Below, one piece after another: positions 7,770-15,497 of a stretch of DNA of 64,000 bases. The notes under the pieces were generated by a model. It searched no databases and was not told the origin of the DNA. It saw nothing but the letters and a program-made list of their open reading frames with translations. The position numbers were made by a program, and so were the translations under genes. Source of the DNA: Kutzneria viridogrisea (GTDB lineage Bacteria > Actinomycetota > Actinomycetes > Mycobacteriales > Pseudonocardiaceae). The stretch covers positions 186,001 to 250,000 of the forward strand of contig JACJID010000005.1 in assembly GCA_014138725.1 (NCBI GenBank). The letters are read 5' to 3'. The number at the start of each line of letters is the position of its first letter. Positions within the stretch are counted from its first letter, which is position 1.

Positions 7770-8651
7770 CTAGTCGGTCTGGGCCCGCTTCGTGTTGCCC
7801 GCGATCGCGTCCACGATCTGCGGCCACGCGCCCGGCGGCAGGTCGTGGCCCATGCCGGGCACGACGAGCAGTTCGGCACCGGGCACGGCCTCAGCGGTGG
7901 CCCGCCCGCCGCTGACGTCGATCAGCTTGTCCTGTTCGCCGTGGATCACCAGCGTGGGCAGCCGCACCTCGCGCAGGTCCGCGGTGCGGTCCGGCGCGGA
8001 GACGATCGCCGCCAGCTGCCGCTGGAAGCCCATGGGCCGCACCGACCGCTCGAAGGAGGCCGCCGCGCGCTCGGCGAGTTTGGCCTCGTCCAGCGGGAAC
8101 CCGGGCGAGCCGAAGGCCTGCGCCGCGCGCACCGCGTTGGCCGCGGCCTCCTCGCGGGTGGTCGGCGGGGTCTGCATCAGGGCCGCCATGGCCTCCGGCG
8201 TGGCCTGGCCCACCGCGCGGTCGCCGGTGGTGGACATGATCGAGCAGACGCTGAGCAGCCGGTGCGGGTGGTCGATGGCCATGCGCTGCACGATCATGCC
8301 GCCCATCGAGGCGCCGACCACATGCGCGCGGTCCACCTCCAGCTCGGACAGCAACTCCGCCGCGTCGGTGGCCATGTCGCCGATGCCATAGGGCACCGTG
8401 CTGAAGTCGCCCGCGTACACCGCGGGCACGTCCAGCACCGGCAGGTGGTCGTCCAGGCTGCTGGACAGGCCGATGTCCCGGTTGTCGAACCGGATCACGT
8501 GGAAACCGCGCTCCGCCAGCAGCCGGCAGAACTCCGGGTCCCACAGCGTCAACTGCGCGCCCAGCCCCATCACCAGCAGCATCGCCGGGTCGTCCGGATC
8601 ACCGAAGGTCTCGTACTCGATCTCGATGCCGTTGGCGGTCACACGCGGCAC
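7770..8651 (-). CDS. alpha/beta-fold hydrolase
   Basis: 293 residues starting with GTG eight bases after GAGAGG. The fold is marked by VMGLGAQLTLWD (oxyanion region), the nucleophile elbow VGASMGG (Ser about residue 116), the acid VIHGEQDK and the base GMGHDLPPG. Resembles RdmC-like methylesterases and other soluble esterases, substrate not predictable. Downstream of two small genes on the same strand (12 bp from the 122-aa gene), which suggests cotranscription. Confidence 0.88.
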   Translation of the reverse strand: MPRVTANGIEIEYETFGDPDDPAMLLVMGLGAQLTLWDPEFCRLLAERGFHVIRFDNRDIGLSSSLDDHLPVLDVPAVYAGDFSTVPYGIGDMATDAAELLSELEVDRAHVVGASMGGMIVQRMAIDHPHRLLSVCSIMSTTGDRAVGQATPEAMAALMQTPPTTREEAAANAVRAAQAFGSPGFPLDEAKLAERAAASFERSVRPMGFQRQLAAIVSAPDRTADLREVRLPTLVIHGEQDKLIDVSGGRATAEAVPGAELLVVPGMGHDLPPGAWPQIVDAIAGNTKRAQTD

Positions 8652-8663
8652 GGTGGCGTCCTC

Positions 8664-9032
8664 TCACAGGTCGGGCAGCGGGTCGGGCGGCAGGAACTCG
8701 TCCCCGGACATCTCCGCGTCGGCCGCCCGCACAACCGACAGGTACTCGTCGTCGATCTCCAACAGCATGCTGCCCAACGAGATCACCGGCCCGGCGCCCT
8801 CCTCCACCGGAGTGAGCCGGGAGGTCCTGGGGAAGCTGGCCCACACCGAGTCCGGCTCGTTGCGGCGCAGTTGCTTGCACGCCAGCACGGTGATCCTGGA
8901 CCGGCTGACGACCACCAGCACGCTGATCATCCCCGGCGGGCCGGCCGAGATCGCGGGGAAGACGTAGTCGATCTGCTCGTCAGGCTGCAGGAACTCCAGG
9001 CAGCTGCGTCGGACGGCGGTGGACAGTGGCAC
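8664..9032 (-). CDS. conserved hypothetical protein, 122 aa
   Basis: GTG start at 9032 four bases after GGGAGG. The chain has a beta-rich centre (YVFPAISAGPPGMISVLVVV, then SRSRITVLACKQ) and a LISLGSMLLEID-type strand, recalling the PH-like proteins common in actinobacteria. No signal peptide or catalytic motif. It sits between a zinc-ribbon gene (75 bp upstream) and the hydrolase, likely one transcription unit. Confidence 0.75.
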   Translation of the reverse strand: MPLSTAVRRSCLEFLQPDEQIDYVFPAISAGPPGMISVLVVVSRSRITVLACKQLRRNEPDSVWASFPRTSRLTPVEEGAGPVISLGSMLLEIDDEYLSVVRAADAEMSGDEFLPPDPLPDL

Positions 9033-9107
9033 GACGCCTCCCTCGACGTAGTACCACCGAGTGTGCCCGAGCAGGTCAGACCGCGTCGACCTCGGGCAGT
9101 GCGGGAC

Positions 9108-9737
9108 TCAGAGCCTCGAGCCGCAGTCCGAGCAGAAGACCGCACCGAGCTTGTTGTTCTGCGAGCCGCAGCCGCCGCAGGGCACCGGTACCGCCATGGG
9201 TGAGCCGCAGGCGGAGCAGAACTTGCCGCCGTCCACCTTGGCCTTGCAGCTCGGGCAGTTCAGCTTGGCCCTGGTCGACATGTCCACGTTCGCGGTCCAG
9301 TCGGTCTCGTACGCCTTCTGCCGGACCTGCTGGACCTGCGCCTCGGCCTGCGCGCGGGCGATCTCCTCGGCCAGCACCGGTGAGCAGCGCAGGCACTGAC
9401 CGATCTCGTCGTTCCAGCACAGGGCGGCGCACATCCAGTCGCCGCAGCCCCTGCACTGCCGGAAGTTGTCCCTGACCTGCTCGACCGCCGTGCCCAGCGC
9501 GCGGTCCTTGGCCGGGGAGTTGGTCGCGCGGTCGTAGCGCCACTGCTCCGCGGACCGGCTGATGTCCTCGGCCGCGCCACCGAACAGGGAGCCGACCACC
9601 CGCAGCAGGCCGCGGCCCATCTCCACCTTGTCCCGCTGGAACGGCGACCGGTAGCCGTTGCCACACCGTTCGCAGTAGAACTCGAACTGGTAGCCCTCGG
9701 TGTTGGACAGGTCGTGGAAGTTGTCGGTGAACGGCAC
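9108..9737 (-). CDS. zinc-ribbon protein with five Cys-pair knuckles
   Basis: Probable start GTG 9737 (VPFTDNFHDLSNTEGYQFEF); 209 residues. It carries an N-terminal CERCGNGY knuckle, CRGCGDWMCAALC and CLRC in the middle, and a C-terminal double zinc ribbon (CPSCKAKVDGGKFCSACGS followed by CGGCGSQNNKLGAVFCSDCG). A Gln/Ala-rich helix near residues 130-155 links the two halves. Such proteins bind zinc and probably mediate protein-protein contacts; the actual role is unknown. The longer frame reaching 10070 lacks a ribosome site and crosses the divergent promoter. First gene of a likely three-gene unit with the 122-aa protein and hydrolase. Confidence 0.8.
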   Translation of the reverse strand: MPFTDNFHDLSNTEGYQFEFYCERCGNGYRSPFQRDKVEMGRGLLRVVGSLFGGAAEDISRSAEQWRYDRATNSPAKDRALGTAVEQVRDNFRQCRGCGDWMCAALCWNDEIGQCLRCSPVLAEEIARAQAEAQVQQVRQKAYETDWTANVDMSTRAKLNCPSCKAKVDGGKFCSACGSPMAVPVPCGGCGSQNNKLGAVFCSDCGSRL

Positions 9738-10041
9738 AAGTCCAGGCACGAGCGAACGATAGCCGGTTGCGCACGTCCGCACACAACAATTGACAACACC
9801 CCGTCGCACAAAAGAGCAGAACAATGCACTTAGGTGCAATTCACCCGCCCTTTCGGGCAGGGCTCGCCGCACGCGGACACGCCTCGTGCCGGCCCGGTCA
9901 CGAGCCGCCAGCAGGCGCAGACCTGACCGCTGAGCTGCGAGTTCGTCCGAGTTGCCCGTTGTCGGTCCGAGCCGGACGGTCCGCCGACTAGTCTGTCCGG
10001 GCAGTGGCAGCCGGGAACGGACGATGACCGCAGGAGAAACA
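9738..10041. other. 304-bp divergent intergenic region with operator-like palindrome
   Basis: Holds the promoters of the zinc-ribbon gene (leftward) and the methyltransferase (rightward). Visible elements: the inverted repeat TGCAC-TTAG-GTGCA at 9825-9838, a GCCCTTTCGGGC hairpin near 9849, TTGACA at 9790-9795, and TAGTCT at 9989-9994, which is a plausible -10 for the methyltransferase. No coding sequence is supported here. Confidence 0.55.
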
Positions 10042-10884
10042 GTGAGCAAGGAAAGCCAGACGAGCGGCATCTACCAGGAGCCGCGCGAGGTCACCGATAT
10101 CTCGGACTGCTACTTCTACCACACGATGGACATTCCCGGTCACGGCACGGTCGAGGGTGAGTGGGATCTGCGCGGCAAGGAATACCAGTACCTGGGCGGC
10201 GTGGACTTCGCGGGCAAGCGGGTGCTCGAACTCGGCCCCGCCAGCGGGTTCCTGACCACGTACATGGAGAGCCGGGGCGCCGAGGTCGTCGTGCGCGACC
10301 TGTCCGAGGACTTCTCCTGGGACACCGTGCCGTTCGCGGGCATGGACTACGCCGAGGCCGACGAGAACCGGCGCAGCCACCTGCGCAAGCTGAACAACGG
10401 CTTCTGGCTCAACCACGCCGCGAACAAGTCCCGGGCCAAGGTCACCTACGGCACCATCTACACGGTGCCCGAGGAGATCGGCCCGGTGGACATCGCCACC
10501 TTCGCCAGCATCCTGCTGCACGTGCGCGACCCGTTCGCCGCGCTGCACAGCGCCTCCAAGCTGGTCACCGACAAGATCATCGTCACCGACCTGTACCCGA
10601 CCACCGACTTCCACCTGGTGCCCAACATCGTGGACGCGCAGGGGCCGCAGGGCGAGGAGACCGCCACGCTGACCGCGCTCGGCGAGGCCAAGATGGTGTT
10701 CCTGCCCCGGCACGAGGACCAGGCCTACGCGGACACCTGGTGGATGATGAGCCCCGCCATCATCCAGCGCTTCCTCGGCGTGCTCGGCTTCGAGAAGACC
10801 GAGGTCACCTACCACCACGCCCCCGCACGCGGGCACCGCACGTTCCTGTACACCGTGGTGGGCCACCGCACCCGCCAGCCCTGA
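10042..10884 (+). CDS. SAM-dependent methyltransferase (class I)
   Basis: GTG 10042 is preceded at good spacing by AGGAGA; ATG 10024 is an alternative. 280 residues. Motif I is VLELGPASGFLTTYME (SAM binding), followed by VVVRDLSEDFSWD, and motif IV-like VDIATFASILLHVRDPFAAL. The N-terminal part (YFYHTMDIPGHGTVEGEWDL) and the aromatic C-terminal part (DTWWMMSPAIIQRFLGVLGF) suggest an enzyme acting on a lipid-linked, sugar or small-molecule acceptor; similar proteins occur in glycan and natural-product loci. Monocistronic; a G/C hairpin follows. Confidence 0.85.
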   Translation: MSKESQTSGIYQEPREVTDISDCYFYHTMDIPGHGTVEGEWDLRGKEYQYLGGVDFAGKRVLELGPASGFLTTYMESRGAEVVVRDLSEDFSWDTVPFAGMDYAEADENRRSHLRKLNNGFWLNHAANKSRAKVTYGTIYTVPEEIGPVDIATFASILLHVRDPFAALHSASKLVTDKIIVTDLYPTTDFHLVPNIVDAQGPQGEETATLTALGEAKMVFLPRHEDQAYADTWWMMSPAIIQRFLGVLGFEKTEVTYHHAPARGHRTFLYTVVGHRTRQP

Positions 10885-10893
10885 GCCACCGAT

Positions 10894-10928
10894 CCCGCCG
10901 CCCCGGCCCAGCGGCCCGGGGTGGCGGG
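10894..10928 (+). terminator. G/C hairpin after the methyltransferase gene
   Basis: CCCGCCGCCCCGG (10894-10906) pairs with CCGGGGTGGCGGG (10916-10928) with a single G-U wobble. No T-run follows. It separates the rightward methyltransferase gene from the leftward toxin gene and could serve both. Confidence 0.65.
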
Positions 10929-11012
10929 ACGGCTCAGGCCGCCGAACCGCGAAGCAAGTCGTCGGCGCCACCGCCGCAATCGCCATGCCCAGCCATCGCC
11001 GCCTCTTCCCGT

Positions 11013-11387
11013 TCAGGCGGTCCGGGCCCGCAGCACCGACGCGATCTTGTCGAGATCGTCCTCGTCGCACGCGGCCACAGCGAGCACGAACTCGGTCGCC
11101 TCGTTCACGTCAGGTGTGAAGTCAGCACCATTGAGCGCCAGGAACGTGCGGCACGCGACCCATGCGAGGCGCTTGTTGCCGTCGACCAACGGGTGATTGC
11201 GCAGAACGGAGTGCAGTAGCGCGGCTGCCTTCACGTGAAGATCCGGGTAGGCGTCCTGGCCGAACGCGGTCGCCTGCGGCCGGTGAGCCGCAGAGTCGAT
11301 CAACCCTGCGTCCCGGATCAACGCTTTCCCACCCATGGTCAAGTGCGCGATCGCCACGAGATCGTTTGTGGTCAGGTACTGGGTCAC
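11013..11387 (-). CDS. doc: Doc/Fic-family toxin (death-on-curing type)
   Basis: 124 residues with the Fic core HPLVDGNKRLAW at about residues 65-76, matching the Doc version of HxFx(D/E)GNxR, and the N-terminal ALIRDAGLIDSAAHRP motif typical of Doc. Doc phosphorylates EF-Tu in the phage P1 system; the same activity here is inferred. The start ATG at 11387 overlaps the antitoxin stop as ATGA, so the toxin is translated by coupling to its antitoxin. Confidence 0.92.
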   Translation of the reverse strand: MTQYLTTNDLVAIAHLTMGGKALIRDAGLIDSAAHRPQATAFGQDAYPDLHVKAAALLHSVLRNHPLVDGNKRLAWVACRTFLALNGADFTPDVNEATEFVLAVAACDEDDLDKIASVLRARTA

Positions 11388-11590
11388 GCTTTGGCCAGCC
11401 GGTCAAGGATCTCGGCATCCTTCGTGACGACCCTGCGAGCAACGGCCATCACGGAAGCGTGTCGCAAAGCCTCGAGCCGCTCCCTGATCGCCTCGACCAC
11501 GAAGCTGTTGATCGACACGTCCTCCGCGTCGGCCGCCGCGCGGAGTGCGGCGTCCAGTTCGTCCGGCACCCGCAGTGTCATTGTGGTCAT
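11384..11590 (-). CDS. ribbon-helix-helix antitoxin partner of Doc
   Basis: 68 residues. The N-terminal MTLRVPDELDAALRAAADAE strand-helix followed by SINSFVVEAIRERLEALR is a CopG/Arc-like DNA-binding fold. The C-terminal tail (VVTKDAEILDRLAKA) is the likely toxin-binding part. Located immediately before doc with a 4-bp overlap. The ATG lies six bases after a TAGCAT -10 with no ribosome site, so the operon is probably leaderless and self-repressed. Confidence 0.88.
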   Translation of the reverse strand: MTTMTLRVPDELDAALRAAADAEDVSINSFVVEAIRERLEALRHASVMAVARRVVTKDAEILDRLAKA

Positions 11591-11596
11591 ACAAGC

Positions 11597-11602
11597 ATGC
11601 TA
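11597..11602 (-). promoter_or_regulatory. -10 hexamer TAGCAT of the doc operon
   Basis: TAGCAT sits six bases before the antitoxin ATG, within a GCATGC palindrome. The higB start 850 bp away uses the identical hexamer at seven bases. Confidence 0.55.
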
Positions 11603-11651
11603 TCGCGAAGTGGTGGCGTGAGGCGGTGGCATGTCACTCCGCGACAGGTGT

Positions 11652-11741
11652 GAGCCCCACCGGGCAGCTCACACCCGTACCGCCGAGGCCGCAGTAGCCG
11701 TGCGGGTTCTTGGCCTCGGACAGGTACTGCTGGTGGTAGTC
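11652..11741 (-). repeat. duplicated 90-bp fragment of the msrA 3' end (outer copy)
   Basis: Identical base for base to 12487-12576 inside msrA. On the minus strand it encodes the MsrA segment [20 protein letters not shown] plus the following nine residues, but here it is a non-coding remnant with no start or stop of its own. Together with the inner copy it brackets the 745-bp islet that holds the HigBA-type pair. Confidence 0.95.
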
Positions 11742-11781
11742 ATGTCGTGAGCGCAACAGCACCTCGCACCGGAGGCCACGA

Positions 11782-12078
11782 TCAGGCAGCTGAGCTACCC
11801 GGCGTCAGCTGCACAACGAGCTTCGCCTCCAGCGCACGAGCGAGCCGTTCAAGCACTGGAATGGTCGGAACCGTTCCCCCCGCCTCGAATCGAGCGACGG
11901 CGGGTTGGGTCATCCCTGCGGTCTCGGCGAGCTGCGACTGCGTCCAGCCGCGCTGCTCCCGCATCTCACGAACGGCCTTGCCCAGCTCGAACGCAAGCCG
12001 TGCCGCCTGATACGCCTCTTCAGCTCCCGGCTCCGCCATGCGCTCATCACGGAGCTGCCGCCAATCGCTACCGGCCAT
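11782..12078 (-). CDS. XRE-family antitoxin (HigA-like)
   Basis: 98 residues from ATG 12078, which follows GGGGAG. A C-terminal helix-turn-helix is clear: [20 protein letters not shown], then [20 protein letters not shown]. The N-terminal half is acidic and helical. In the toxin-first arrangement typical of HigBA it lies 53 bp downstream of the Gp49-like toxin, and would neutralise the toxin and repress the operon. Confidence 0.88.
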   Translation of the reverse strand: MAGSDWRQLRDERMAEPGAEEAYQAARLAFELGKAVREMREQRGWTQSQLAETAGMTQPAVARFEAGGTVPTIPVLERLARALEAKLVVQLTPGSSAA

Positions 12079-12131
12079 TGCCTTCACTCCCCGTCGTGCG
12101 CATCCACGGTGTGCTCCTGCGCGATGCACAG

Positions 12132-12437
12132 TCACAATGCACGTCGCGCACGATCCACCTCGCGTTCTTCCCGCATGCGAGTCTTGCGGAACACCGTGAG
12201 CAGCACGATCCGCCTCCCCGATGCGATCCAATACGTGACCCGCACAGCTTCGCCGTCCAGGTGGAACCGAAGCTCGCGCAGCTTGCCGTCCAGTTGCCGG
12301 GTGTACGGCTCTCCCAGCAGTGGCCCCTGGTCGGCCAGCAGGTCGATGTAGAACGCCGCCGTCGCAAAGTGAGCTGTGGGCAGGTTCTCCAGCCAATCCC
12401 GTACCTCCGGCTCCAGCTCAACAGTACCCCAGCTCAT
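12132..12437 (-). CDS. HigB / phage Gp49-like toxin (RelE superfamily)
   Basis: 101 residues. The pattern VRDWLENLP, LLADQGPLLGEPYTRQLDGK, LRELRF and VRVTYWIASGRRIVLLTVFR, ending in a basic REEREVDRARRAL tail, is that of the Gp49-like (DUF891) HigB toxins, which cut mRNA on the ribosome. ATG 12437 lies seven bases after TAGCAT and has no Shine-Dalgarno, so it is probably leaderless. The gene starts 32 bp from the msrA stop and lies within the segment bracketed by the msrA duplication. Confidence 0.9.
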   Translation of the reverse strand: MSWGTVELEPEVRDWLENLPTAHFATAAFYIDLLADQGPLLGEPYTRQLDGKLRELRFHLDGEAVRVTYWIASGRRIVLLTVFRKTRMREEREVDRARRAL

Positions 12438-12444
12438 ACCATCG

Positions 12445-12450
12445 ATGCTA
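12445..12450 (-). promoter_or_regulatory. -10 hexamer TAGCAT of the higBA-type operon
   Basis: TAGCAT, seven bases, ATG 12437. Same hexamer as the doc operon promoter. Confidence 0.5.
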
Positions 12451-12468
12451 TACCGAAGCCGGAAGCTG

Positions 12469-13137
12469 TCACCCCTCGCCGATGCCGAGCCCCACCGGGC
12501 AGCTCACACCCGTACCGCCGAGGCCGCAGTAGCCGTGCGGGTTCTTGGCCTCGGACAGGTACTGCTGGTGGTAGTCCTCGGCGTAGTAGAAGGTGTCCAG
12601 CGCCGCGAGCTCGGTGGTGGTGGCGCCGTGACCGGCGGCGGCCAGTGCCTTGTCGTAGGCGGCACGGCTGGCCTCGACGACGGGCTGCTGCTCGGGTGCG
12701 GTCCAGTAGACGGCGGAGCGGTACTGGGTGCCGACGTCGTTGCCCTGGCGCATCCGCTGGGTGGGGTCGTGCCCCTCCCAGAAGACCTTGAGGATCCCGT
12801 CCAGGCTGATCACGGCCGGGTCGAACACGACGAGCACGGCCTCGGTGTGCCCGGTCAGCCCGCTGCACACCTCCTCGTAGCTGGGGTTGGGCGTGTACCC
12901 GCCCGCGTAGCCGACGGCGGTGGTCCACACGCCGGGGGTCTGCCAGAACTTGCGCTCGGCGCCCCAGAAGCAGCCCATGCCGACGACCAGGGTGTGCAGC
13001 CCCTCGGGGAAGGGCGGCTGGATCGGCCGGTCGGTGAACACGGCATGAGCAGCCGTGACCGGCATCGTCGCTTTCCGGCCCGCCAACGCATCGGCAGGGC
13101 TTACCATCTGTTGCTTGTCACGCCCGAACCACGCCAT
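12469..13137 (-). CDS. msrA: peptide-methionine (S)-S-oxide reductase MsrA
   Basis: 222 residues from ATG 13137. The active-site motif [13 protein letters not shown] carries the catalytic Cys; [25 protein letters not shown] and the [14 protein letters not shown] motif are family hallmarks. The C-terminal [15 protein letters not shown] supplies the resolving cysteines. It reduces Met-S-sulfoxide in oxidised proteins using thioredoxin. Residues 184-213 are encoded by the inner copy of the 90-bp duplication (12487-12576). The complete gene is intact; the last five residues (GIGEG) are outside the duplicated block. Confidence 0.96.
   Translation of the reverse strand: MAWFGRDKQQMVSPADALAGRKATMPVTAAHAVFTDRPIQPPFPEGLHTLVVGMGCFWGAERKFWQTPGVWTTAVGYAGGYTPNPSYEEVCSGLTGHTEAVLVVFDPAVISLDGILKVFWEGHDPTQRMRQGNDVGTQYRSAVYWTAPEQQPVVEASRAAYDKALAAAGHGATTTELAALDTFYYAEDYHQQYLSEAKNPHGYCGLGGTGVSCPVGLGIGEG
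12487..12576 (-). repeat. 90-bp direct repeat within msrA (inner copy)
   Basis: Exact match of 11652-11741, same orientation, offset 835 bp. Encodes the penultimate part of MsrA. The retention of full identity indicates a recent event. Confidence 0.95.
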
Positions 13138-13271
13138 ACGACCACTGTACGAGCCGGTGACCGGCCTACGGCGATCCGTAAGCACCCCGCAACAACCGGG
13201 CGCTGCGGGCGGCTGACGACGATGTGAGCGACCATGTCACCCAGTGGTGTCGGCAGTTGAGGAGCGGTGCG

Positions 13272-14231
13272 ATGACGTGGCAATCGGAGCTGCGCGAGCT
13301 GGACGCCGCGTTGCGGGAGCAGAGGATCTCCCCCGCCGACTACCGGCGCAGACGTGACCACCTGCTGGCGGAGGCCTCGGGCGGGATGCCGCCGGGGCCG
13401 AACACGCCGGTGATGCGCCCCGCCGACCAACCGGGTCAGTCCGAGGTGGTGCCGCCCTGGTCCCCGCTGGCGCCCCAGCCCCAGCCCGCGCAGCAACCGC
13501 AGCAGCCCGCGCCCTCGCAGCAGCCCATCCTGCCGATGCCGGGCACGCCCTACCAGTCGCAGCCGAGTCTGGACGCCGACGTGTTCAGCGTGCGGGCGAC
13601 TCGCCCGCGGCGCTCGGGGCGCGGCCTGGTGCTGGTGGTCGTCGTGGTGCTGGGCCTGGGTGTGGGCTGGTGGTTCGGCTTCGGGCCGGGGACGGGGGGT
13701 GGCACCAGCCCGACGGAGTCCGCCGGGGTCCCGACCAACGCCGTGGTGGCGCAGGCGGTCACGGTGGACAAGCTGCCGCAGCTGCCCGGCACGGCCCGTG
13801 CGGACAAGGGCAAGCTGAGCCTGGACGACGGGGTGCAGAAGGGGCTGTTCACCAGCGCGCAGGCCGATCTGCTCGCGAAGAACTCGGTGACCGACGCCGT
13901 GTTCACCGGCTCCGGGGACCAGAAGACCTTCTACCTGGTGTTCGCCTTCAACTCCTCGGACCAGGCCAGGGCCGAGGCCCTGCTCAATGACCTGCTGGAC
14001 TTCCAGAAGCTGGGTGGTTTCACCCCGGCGCAGGTCAGCGAGGTGCCGAAGGGGGTCAGCGTGGTGAGATCGGTCACTGGCCAGGGCGCCCAGTTCCGTG
14101 CCCTCTACCGTTCGGGGCGGTCGGTGCTGGTGATCGCGGCGGCGCAGGCGGCGCCCGCCGACGAGCAGGCGGTGGCCTCGGCCGTGCAGGACGCGACACG
14201 CAGGACGGTCACGGGCATAGCGGTGGGGTGA
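13272..14231 (+). CDS. single-pass membrane protein with SHOCT-like N-terminus
   Basis: 319 residues from ATG 13272 after GAGGAG. Residues 1-37 (MTWQSELRELDAALREQRIS, then PADYRRRRDHLLAEA) form a short helical domain like SHOCT. A Pro/Gln-rich cytoplasmic linker follows, then a membrane helix near residues 120-140 (GLVLVVVVVLGLGVGWWFGF), then an extracellular domain of about 170 residues with VDKLPQLPGTARADKGKLSL. The next gene is a diverged copy with the same plan. Function unknown; the topology suggests a cell-envelope sensor or assembly factor. Confidence 0.82.
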   Translation: MTWQSELRELDAALREQRISPADYRRRRDHLLAEASGGMPPGPNTPVMRPADQPGQSEVVPPWSPLAPQPQPAQQPQQPAPSQQPILPMPGTPYQSQPSLDADVFSVRATRPRRSGRGLVLVVVVVLGLGVGWWFGFGPGTGGGTSPTESAGVPTNAVVAQAVTVDKLPQLPGTARADKGKLSLDDGVQKGLFTSAQADLLAKNSVTDAVFTGSGDQKTFYLVFAFNSSDQARAEALLNDLLDFQKLGGFTPAQVSEVPKGVSVVRSVTGQGAQFRALYRSGRSVLVIAAAQAAPADEQAVASAVQDATRRTVTGIAVG

Positions 14232-14337
14232 CCTACCAGGTCACAACCCTGTTTCCTCAGTGCCGAGTCGCCGGAGGCGGGCCGGGGCGGTTCGGCACAA
14301 TGTCATGCGGTGAGTTGAACGATCCGGAGGGTTGGCG

Positions 14338-15480
14338 ATGTCCTGGCAAGAGGAGCTGCAGCAGCTCGACAACGAGCTGGCCCAAGGCCGGGTGACCGCC
14401 GAGGACTACCGCCAGCGGCGTGACCAGCTGCTCAGCCTCGCCCAGCAGGGCGGGCAGCAGGAGCAGCAGGCCCCCGCCCAGCAGCAGAACAGCCCGTTCG
14501 CCGCGCCGTTCCGCTGGCAGCCGCCCGCGGGGCAGAGCCCGGCCGAGACGACCCAGGTGATCCGGCCGGTCTCCGACCAGCAGCCGCCCCCGGCCGACTC
14601 CGCCGACCGCACCCAGGTGGTGCCGGGCGCGGGCCAGCAGGTGCCGCAGGGTGAGCGCACCCAGGTGGTGCCGAACGTGGGCGGCTACCAACAGGGCCCG
14701 CAGACCCCGCCGCCGTGGGCCGCGCAGCAGGCACCGCAGCCGCAGCAGTCCGGGGACTTCACCGCGCCCTGGTCGAACAACGACCTGCCGCCGGACTTCG
14801 GCAAGGCGAGCTGGCCTCGCCAGGGCCCCGAGGTGTTCGACAGCTCGGGCGGCGGGGGCAACCGCGGCAAGATCATCGCGATCGTGGTGGCGGTCGTCGT
14901 GGTGCTGGGCCTGGCCGGTGGCATCTACTTCTTCACCACCTCCGGCTCGAAGCCGGAGGCCAACCCGGACCAGGGCGCGAGCACTACTCAGGCCGCGCCG
15001 ACCACGAGCACCGGCCCGCAGCTGCCGAAGGGCCCGTTCGTGCCAATGCAGGGCACGATCGGGCTGAACGCGACGGTCACCATCGACGCCGCGGTGCTGG
15101 CGAAGATCCCGACCGAGTCCGAGGGCCCGTTCCTGAAGTCCAAGGGCGTCACGCAGGTCGCCGCGGTGACCGCGGTCAAGGACGGCACGACCACCGGTGT
15201 GTGGGCGTTCACCCCGGGCCAGGGCGGTGACCCGAAGGCGCTGCTGGACTCGATCGACGAGGTGTTCGTCAAGGCCAACTACAAGGAGGTGCCCGGGGCA
15301 CCCGCGGGTACCCGCGCCCGGTTCCTGACCGACCCCAACGGCACGGCCTACCGCGCGCACTACATCTCCAACGGGGTGGTGGTCCGGGTCGAGGCGTTCG
15401 GCAAGGACGCCACGGCCGCCGAGCGGGCGTTCCGCGACCTGCTGTCCGCGGAGACCGCGAAGTACCCCGTGGCTCAGTGA
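14338..15480 (+). CDS. single-pass membrane protein, paralogue of the preceding gene
   Basis: 380 residues from ATG 14338 after GGAGG. The N-terminal MSWQEELQQLDNELAQGRVT, AEDYRQRRDQLLSLA block is clearly homologous to the upstream protein. The linker is longer, Gln/Pro-rich, and contains two TQVV(P/I)-type repeats (DRTQVVPGAG, ERTQVVPNVG) resembling FHA-binding or phosphothreonine sites of kinase substrates. The membrane helix IIAIVVAVVVVLGLAGGIYF is followed by an extracellular domain. Its stop overlaps the GTG start of the 1220-aa glycosyltransferase (GTGA), so the two are translationally coupled. Confidence 0.85.
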   Translation: MSWQEELQQLDNELAQGRVTAEDYRQRRDQLLSLAQQGGQQEQQAPAQQQNSPFAAPFRWQPPAGQSPAETTQVIRPVSDQQPPPADSADRTQVVPGAGQQVPQGERTQVVPNVGGYQQGPQTPPPWAAQQAPQPQQSGDFTAPWSNNDLPPDFGKASWPRQGPEVFDSSGGGGNRGKIIAIVVAVVVVLGLAGGIYFFTTSGSKPEANPDQGASTTQAAPTTSTGPQLPKGPFVPMQGTIGLNATVTIDAAVLAKIPTESEGPFLKSKGVTQVAAVTAVKDGTTTGVWAFTPGQGGDPKALLDSIDEVFVKANYKEVPGAPAGTRARFLTDPNGTAYRAHYISNGVVVRVEAFGKDATAAERAFRDLLSAETAKYPVAQ

Positions 15481-15497
15481 GCGAGCTTGCGAGCGAA
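15477..15497 (+). repeat. 20-nt start-codon repeat encoding MSELASE (copy 1)
   Basis: TGAGCGAGCTTGCGAGCGAA at 15478-15497 spans the start of the 1220-aa gene. The same 20 bases cover the start of the osmoprotectant-binding lipoprotein gene (42783-42802, opposite strand). It is a direct repeat GCGAGC-TT-GCGAGC. Confidence 0.8.

Noticed and set aside
11652-11741. Possible msrA pseudogene as a separate gene
   Set aside because: Only 90 bp of the 3' end is present, with no start, active site or own stop; it is better described as a duplication remnant.
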